Assembly: GCF_958295425.1 (NCBI RefSeq) | Contig: NC_081135.1 | Coordinates: 22,948,180 to 23,012,179 of the forward strand | From: Solea solea | Taxonomy: Eukaryota; Chordata; Actinopteri; Pleuronectiformes; Soleidae | Reading direction: 5' to 3' | DNA: 64,000 bases | Shown: positions 60,401-64,000 of the stretch, piece after piece | Position numbering within the stretch: the first letter of the stretch is position 1 | Layout: every line of letters starts with the position of its first letter | Notes under the pieces: generated by a model | Told to the model about the DNA's origin: nothing | Seen by the model: only the letters and a program-made list of their open reading frames with translations | Databases searched by the model: none | Translations under genes and position numbers: made by a program

Positions 60401-63400
60401 CATGGTGAGGTAGTGGCTAGCACTGTTGCCTTGCAACAGAAAGTCCTGGGTTTGCAACCCGGCCTGAACAAAGGTCTTTCTGCATGGCGTGTGGGTTTTC
60501 TACAATTTCCTCCCACAGTCCAAAAACATGCAGAGGTTGGTGGAATACTCTTAATTGACCATAGGTGTGAATGAGAGAGTGAATGGTTGTTTGTCTCTTT
60601 ATGTTGGTCATGTGATGGACTGGTGATTTGACTGGGGTGTGCGAGCTGGGATTGGCACCAGCAGCCCTGCAACTCTCATGTGGAGGATAATGTGGTAGAC
60701 AATGAATGAATGAATATTTATCATTAACTCCAATAATCCTTGAGTAAAGTCAAAATTGGAAAATATTCTTTAAACTAATTAATTCTAAATTTTAAGACAA
60801 TGTTTGACTATAAAACTATAAATATTCCCGCACAGTTTGTACACATGGTTGTGCAGGTTCTTTAGAAGGCAATGCTCATAATTATTATAGCTGCACTAGC
60901 AGTTTTTAAGTTACATTTACATACTGTTTTAGATTAGGGTTTGTCTTATTGTTCATACAAGTCTAAAGATCGAACACCGATCAACATTTTTCAAGGTTTT
61001 CTGATATTTTATGGACCAAACGATTAATCAATTCATCGAGAAAATAATTGACAGATTAATCGATTATGAAAATAATCGTTAGTTGCAGCTCTAGAACTGA
61101 TTAACACCAGGTGCAGACAATCAGGGAATCAACGAGACTAGACAAGACAGATGAAGTGCAGACAGGAAGACAAAAAAAACCTTCACCAAAACAAAACCAG
61201 TATAGTACACATTAACTAAACTAACTGACACAGACTTAAAACTTAACATGGGGCATGACAATGTCATTTTTACAAGAAACAAAAGGATCTACCAATGAGG
61301 TTTTGTAAAAATACTTTACCTACATTCCCAAGCAAGAAAGCCAGTGTCTTTGTATGCTTTGTAAGACCCAACAACATGCAATGCTGAAAAAAAATACAAG
61401 TTGGTATTTTTAATAGGTGCTTTTATGTGTTACAAAATAGAAATACAGATACAGATGAGAAGATTTTCTAAACACAGAATGAACTAATATATTCTGGTTT
61501 ACATTATATGTACACTAAAGTAAAATTGTATTGTGTTATTTCATTATTTTATTGTTGTGTATGTTCATGTTTTTTTCTACCTAATTCTATTACTGTCTGA
61601 CCCCGTTTTAATCCTTGTATTGCGATTGTGAATTTTTTTGTTTTGTTTTGTGGATATAAGGGTTCTGATGTTGAATAAAATGTTGAATACTAACCTTTAA
61701 AAAAAAAGATGTTTCACAAAGGTTTAGATGAGTGCAAACAAAAGTCAGTATTCAATTAGGTTAAATACTTAATATTATAAATATAATAAATCCGTTGTTT
61801 CAAATCAGGATTAATTGAAAAACACATAATAGGAAACAAATAAAGGTTACTTGTTTTGCATAGTCGTCAGTCATAGTCATTATCATCAGCATTCAGGTGA
61901 ATAAAAAAGAAAAAAACAAGCAATTACTGAATCAAAAGACACTTGGCACACAACGGACAATGGCAGAAAACTTAGTTTGCAACTGAAAAGTTTGCAGACA
62001 AGGGGATAAAGAGGATGAAAGGCTTGTATTTATGTAGGAGGAGGAGGAGGAGGAGGTAATGTTGGTCAAGAGACCTGCAGTTTCTAACAAAAATTTTGTG
62101 TTTAGTTAATTCAATACAGTCTTAAACAAAGCACTTTTCCTTCCTCGGATTCACGCTCCATAAAAAATGATGAACAGCGGAGTTCAGTGGAAGAATCAAT
62201 AATATGTATTGATTCTGTATGTAATATAATATGTATGCTTTTTTTTTTTTAGTGTCATATGGATATTTCTTAGATGATGGAAACGTTGTGAAGCAAATGT
62301 TTCTCTTGATTTAACGTAAAAACAAAGATGGCCTTTGTTTTTACTATCTGATTCACAGCTCATCACACATACAGGTTTTCATTAGCCCTTGTGTGCTTTG
62401 GAAAATGACTGCACCAGCAGAGCTTTGAGCATTTTCACAACATACAGTCGGGTAAAGGATTTACAGTATGCAGTAAACTATGCATGACTACACAAAAGTA
62501 GTCACACAGGCATCAAGTAGCTGGGGGCTGATGCACTTTCCTGCGGCATCGTACATCCACAGCAGCTCAGTGGTTTTGTAACTGTGGTGGTGGAGTCAAA
62601 TGAATTAAACAGTTTGATAGTTTGCTTATTCACCAGGCTTTTACTGAAATTTGGCATTGTTTCATCCAGTCATGCATTCAGTGCTTCTGTACCTGAGCAC
62701 GTAAGACATCTACATTGTGTCTACAAATGTAACTTTTTTGTGACAGCTATATTTTCCATAGTATATTCCTTGATGTTTTGATTTTCAGTGTCGCCATGTC
62801 GTATAATGATATTACCAACTGAGCTGTTCAGTTTAATGTTAGTCTGCACCACCAGGCATTTATTGGACAGGACTGACCATCTTTTTTAATACATGGTCTA
62901 CGGCTAAAATGTGTTATGTAACATGATGGCGACAATAGATAAATCTTAGAGAAGATAAAGTTTAAAAATGAGCAAGGGTTACGCAGTCAACAAAGTTTAA
63001 GTGACACAGATGCTTATTTCCAGGATGTATTGCCACAGGTCTAATGTTACATCTCTACAGTAGCTGTGTTCCACTTTCTATATATTATGTGGGCCCGTCT
63101 CTGTTCTGTGGCATCAGCAGTCTGTGAGGCTCTAAGAAGTCTAAGAATAGCTAAATTTCTTCCCTGCAGATACAGTTGTGACTGAGCAACCTTGGCTGAT
63201 ATCATACTGTGCTATCTGTCCTTTAGGAAGGGGGAGGCATAAAACTCTGACTACTGAGTAGTAGCCACACCCCTCTGCTCTGTCACATAGAGTTGTAAAC
63301 ACCTCACTGTCTCTGTACACAAACACCCACAACCTCATGTTAGTTAGTCTAATTGCAATTTTTTATTTGCCACTACTTTTCTCTTAATGTTAAACATGGA

Positions 63401-63924
63401 ATTATTTATTCTGTCAAGACAATAACTAAAGTTCTAGTGTTATCGTTGGAGTAGTATTTAGTTGGTGCAGTATTATCAGTGAGGAGGTAAATTGAGTGGC
63501 TCATATAACAATTGGACCATAGAAATAATTGCTTTAAACATTCAAACCAATCCAATTAACTTTATTTGTATAGCACATTTAAAAAGCACATGGTTGCCAA
63601 AGGGCTATACACACCACCTGAAGACTAAGAATACACTTAAAATCATTAAACACAGAAAGAAAGAAAAATATTAAAAGACACAGAACAAAGACCACACAAT
63701 TCTCATGTCAGTTTAAATTCCAAGGTGTAAAAGAGAAGAGAGCGAGAAGGCGAAATTGTGACAAGCCCCTCTTCTTCTTTTCATTGATCCTATAGTTTTT
63801 CCTTGAAGACACAGTCTACAGTATTGTATAATTGTAAAATATATGATTTCCCCATCTAGAAATGCCGGATAAAAAGAACATGAGCAACAACTCCTTTGCT
63901 TCCATCTCCAAACATCAGAATAAG
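45712..63924 (+). CDS. rapgef4: Rap guanine nucleotide exchange factor 4 (EPAC2), 5' part
   Basis: Six coding exons: 45712-45779, 48130-48272, 48554-48642, 49099-49245, 60276-60348 and 63860-63924. They give the first 195 residues, all in phase, and the gene continues past the right edge. EPAC2 is a cAMP-activated exchange factor for Rap1/Rap2, prominent in neurons and endocrine cells. The N-terminus [10 protein letters not shown]...[10 protein letters not shown] matches EPAC2. Residues ~24-150 are the first cyclic-nucleotide-binding domain ([37 protein letters not shown]). Its phosphate-binding cassette [13 protein letters not shown] is at 115-127. Exon 5 encodes the [13 protein letters not shown] linker towards the DEP domain, and exon 6 starts KMPDKKN. 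The full N-terminal CNB separates it from EPAC1. Intron 4 (49246-60275) is 11 kb. Confidence 0.93.
48130..49245 (+). CDS. rapgef4: rapgef4 exons 2-4, N-terminal cAMP-binding domain
   Basis: Exon 48130-48272 is helical ([19 protein letters not shown]). Exon 48554-48642 holds the beta-strand core with [10 protein letters not shown]. Exon 49099-49245 holds the phosphate-binding cassette ([16 protein letters not shown]) and the closing helix ([15 protein letters not shown]). Acceptors and donors are all canonical. Residues Gly115, Glu116 and Arg124 of the cassette are retained, so this domain looks capable of binding cAMP. Confidence 0.93.
48372..48503 (+). repeat. LINE/SINE 3'-tail fragment
   Basis: ATGGTTGTTTGTCTCTATGT, GTGATGGACTGGCGAACCAG, GTGTACCCC, CAGCTGAGATTGGCACAG and a GGATGGATGGATG tail. 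It sits only 100 bp after exon 2 and 50 bp before the exon 3 acceptor, in rapgef4 intron 2. Confidence 0.7.
50269..50361 (+). other. Candidate 31-codon cassette exon in rapgef4
   Basis: A good acceptor (GTGTGTCTGTCTCAG) precedes an uninterrupted 93-nt frame, [20 protein letters not shown] then [12 protein letters not shown] plausible donor CAG|GTTTGT follows. Both ends are phase 0, matching the phase-0 intron in which it lies, so inclusion would add 31 residues between the cAMP domain and the MAGLL linker. I know no EPAC2 isoform with this insert. Confidence 0.3.
50640..50690. repeat. (TA)n microsatellite
   Basis: AT-rich TA tract with CATA and GTATA interruptions, in rapgef4 intron 4. Confidence 0.95.
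51807..51832. repeat. (CA)n microsatellite
   Basis: Pure CA tract in rapgef4 intron 4. Confidence 0.95.
51945..52888. mobile_element. MITE-like element with long inverted repeats
   Basis: The outer segments around 51950-51990 (TTTTCCACTATTTAG, CGACTCGCCTCGGCAC) and 52840-52888 (GTGCTGAGGCGAGTTGAG, TAGCGGAAACA) are diverged inverted copies. A nested pair is closer: CCTACTCAATGTGGGCGGGG plus TCATCACAGCACGGCTGCAT at ~52023-52062, versus its inverse at ~52640-52690. Between them is a direct duplication (GGTTAAAACTACTCAAAAAT at 52341, AGTTAAAACTACTTAACAAT at 52553). CCGTG is repeated four times at 52721-52740. There is no ORF, so it is a non-autonomous DNA element in rapgef4 intron 4. Confidence 0.7.
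54400..54822 (+). promoter_or_regulatory. Candidate alternative rapgef4 promoter / first exon
   Basis: The stretch after the GA tract is locally less AT-rich than the rest of the intron, with several CpGs (54535-54720). It ends in a strong donor, TATAG|GTAATA, at 54822/54823. Spliced to exon 5 (60276), translation could begin at the ATG of CMAGLLAPP, giving an EPAC2 form without the N-terminal cAMP domain. A 34-codon ORF (54718-54822, starting [20 protein letters not shown]) ends exactly at the donor with TAG. This is inference only, with no transcript evidence. Confidence 0.3.
54468..54494. repeat. (GA)n microsatellite
   Basis: Pure GA tract continuing into GGGA repeats, at the front of the candidate alternative first exon. 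Confidence 0.95.
58536..58575. repeat. Perfect 18-bp inverted repeat, 4-nt loop
   Basis: The arm GTTTTAACATAGTAATGG (58536-58553), loop TTTT and the exact reverse complement (58558-58575). There is no mismatch in the 18-bp stem. Confidence 0.95.
59400..59640 (+). repeat. Probable LINE 3'-end remnant
   Basis: Words such as AGATCAGCTGATCTTGGTCA and TAGCACTTTGGTCAACAGTG resemble the 3' end of fish non-LTR retrotransposons. The copy is short, diverged and without ORF. Confidence 0.45.
60393..60716 (+). mobile_element. Near-complete SINE-like element
   Basis: The 5' part GGTGAGGTAGTGGCTAGCAC resembles a tRNA-type A box, and GGGTTTGCAACCCGGCC a B box. Then come TTTTCTACAATTTCCTCCCA, CAGTCCAAAAACATGCAGAG, GTGAATGGTTGTTTGTCTC and a 3' end of GAGGATAATGTGGTAGACAA with (TGAA)n. 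Fragments of the same family are at 870-1065 (minus), 20860-20962 and 48372-48503. It starts about 45 bp after rapgef4 exon 5. Confidence 0.7.
60971..61095 (+). mobile_element. MITE-like fragment, copy 2
   Basis: Shares CGATCAACATTTTT, GGTTTTCTGATATTTTATG, ACCAAACGATTAAT and ATTAATCGATTATGAAAATA with 28518-28682, and ends GTTAGTTGCAGCTCTA. Here it keeps an extra ATTCATCGAGAAAATAATTG segment that copy 1 has lost. Confidence 0.65.
61096..63859 (+). other. rapgef4: rapgef4 intron 5, right part
   Basis: AT-rich intronic sequence with a GGA repeat at 62037-62057, T and A homopolymers, and a retroposon-like tail at 63541-63680. No exon or regulatory element is supported. Confidence 0.6.
63541..63680 (-). 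repeat. Retroposon 3'-tail fragment
   Basis: CCAATCCAATTAACTTTATT, TGTATAGCACATTTAAAAAG and CCAAAGGGCTATACA form the inverse of a common fish LINE/SINE tail. An (AAAGAAAG) stretch follows. Confidence 0.5.
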
Positions 63925-64000
63925 GTAATTTCATTTGTTCATTCATTACTACAAAATTAACTTAATGCCATGCAGTGCTGCCACATGTCATAAAAGACAG

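Overview
The window is vertebrate nuclear DNA and almost certainly from a teleost fish. The genes are intron-rich with GT-AG junctions. The encoded proteins are recognisable vertebrate orthologues, and the interspersed repeats (hAT-type elements, CA/GT, GA and TA microsatellites, LINE/SINE tails ending in GGATGGATGG-type repeats) are of the kind seen in ray-finned fish. There is no bacterial, plasmid or phage content. I did not find an undescribed multi-gene system; the interest lies in gene organisation, isoform structure, transposon remnants and a few unexplained hairpins.

Layout. (1) 1-2.85 kb, plus strand: the 3' end of integrin alpha-6 (itga6), with the transmembrane exon and both alternative cytoplasmic-tail exons, A and B. 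(2) 3.15-5.4 kb, minus strand: a two-exon nucleoporin p62 gene (nup62) carrying a coding 12-bp minisatellite. (3) 5.4-6.57 kb: the shared intergenic promoter region of nup62 and pdk1, which are head to head. (4) 6.57-~12.9 kb, plus strand: a complete 11-exon pyruvate dehydrogenase kinase (pdk1-like, 406 residues). (5) ~13.44-39.6 kb, minus strand: a complete neurabin-family gene (ppp1r9a-like, 18 coding exons, 1440 residues) with actin-binding, PP1-docking, PDZ, coiled-coil and SAM regions, and a 10.8-kb first coding intron full of repeats. (6) 39.9-45.5 kb: intergenic. (7) 45.7-63.9 kb, plus strand: the first six coding exons of rapgef4 (EPAC2), covering the N-terminal cyclic-nucleotide-binding domain; the gene runs off the right edge.

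The genes are not an operon and act in different compartments: laminin receptor at the plasma membrane, nuclear pore, mitochondrial matrix, postsynaptic actin scaffold, and cAMP-activated Rap exchange factor. Their linkage has evolutionary meaning. An ITGA-PDK-PPP1R9 neighbourhood also exists at human 17q21 (ITGA3, PDK2, PPP1R9B), and PDK4 lies near PPP1R9A at 7q21. The present locus matches human 2q31 (ITGA6, PDK1, RAPGEF4), where no neurabin gene is known to me. It therefore looks like another member of a 2R paralogon that kept a neurabin-like gene.

All exon boundaries were read by eye from splice consensus, frame continuity and remembered family sequence. The CDS lengths of the two complete multi-exon genes close exactly in frame (1221 and 4323 nt). 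Repeat family names are by recognition and have not been checked against a repeat library.
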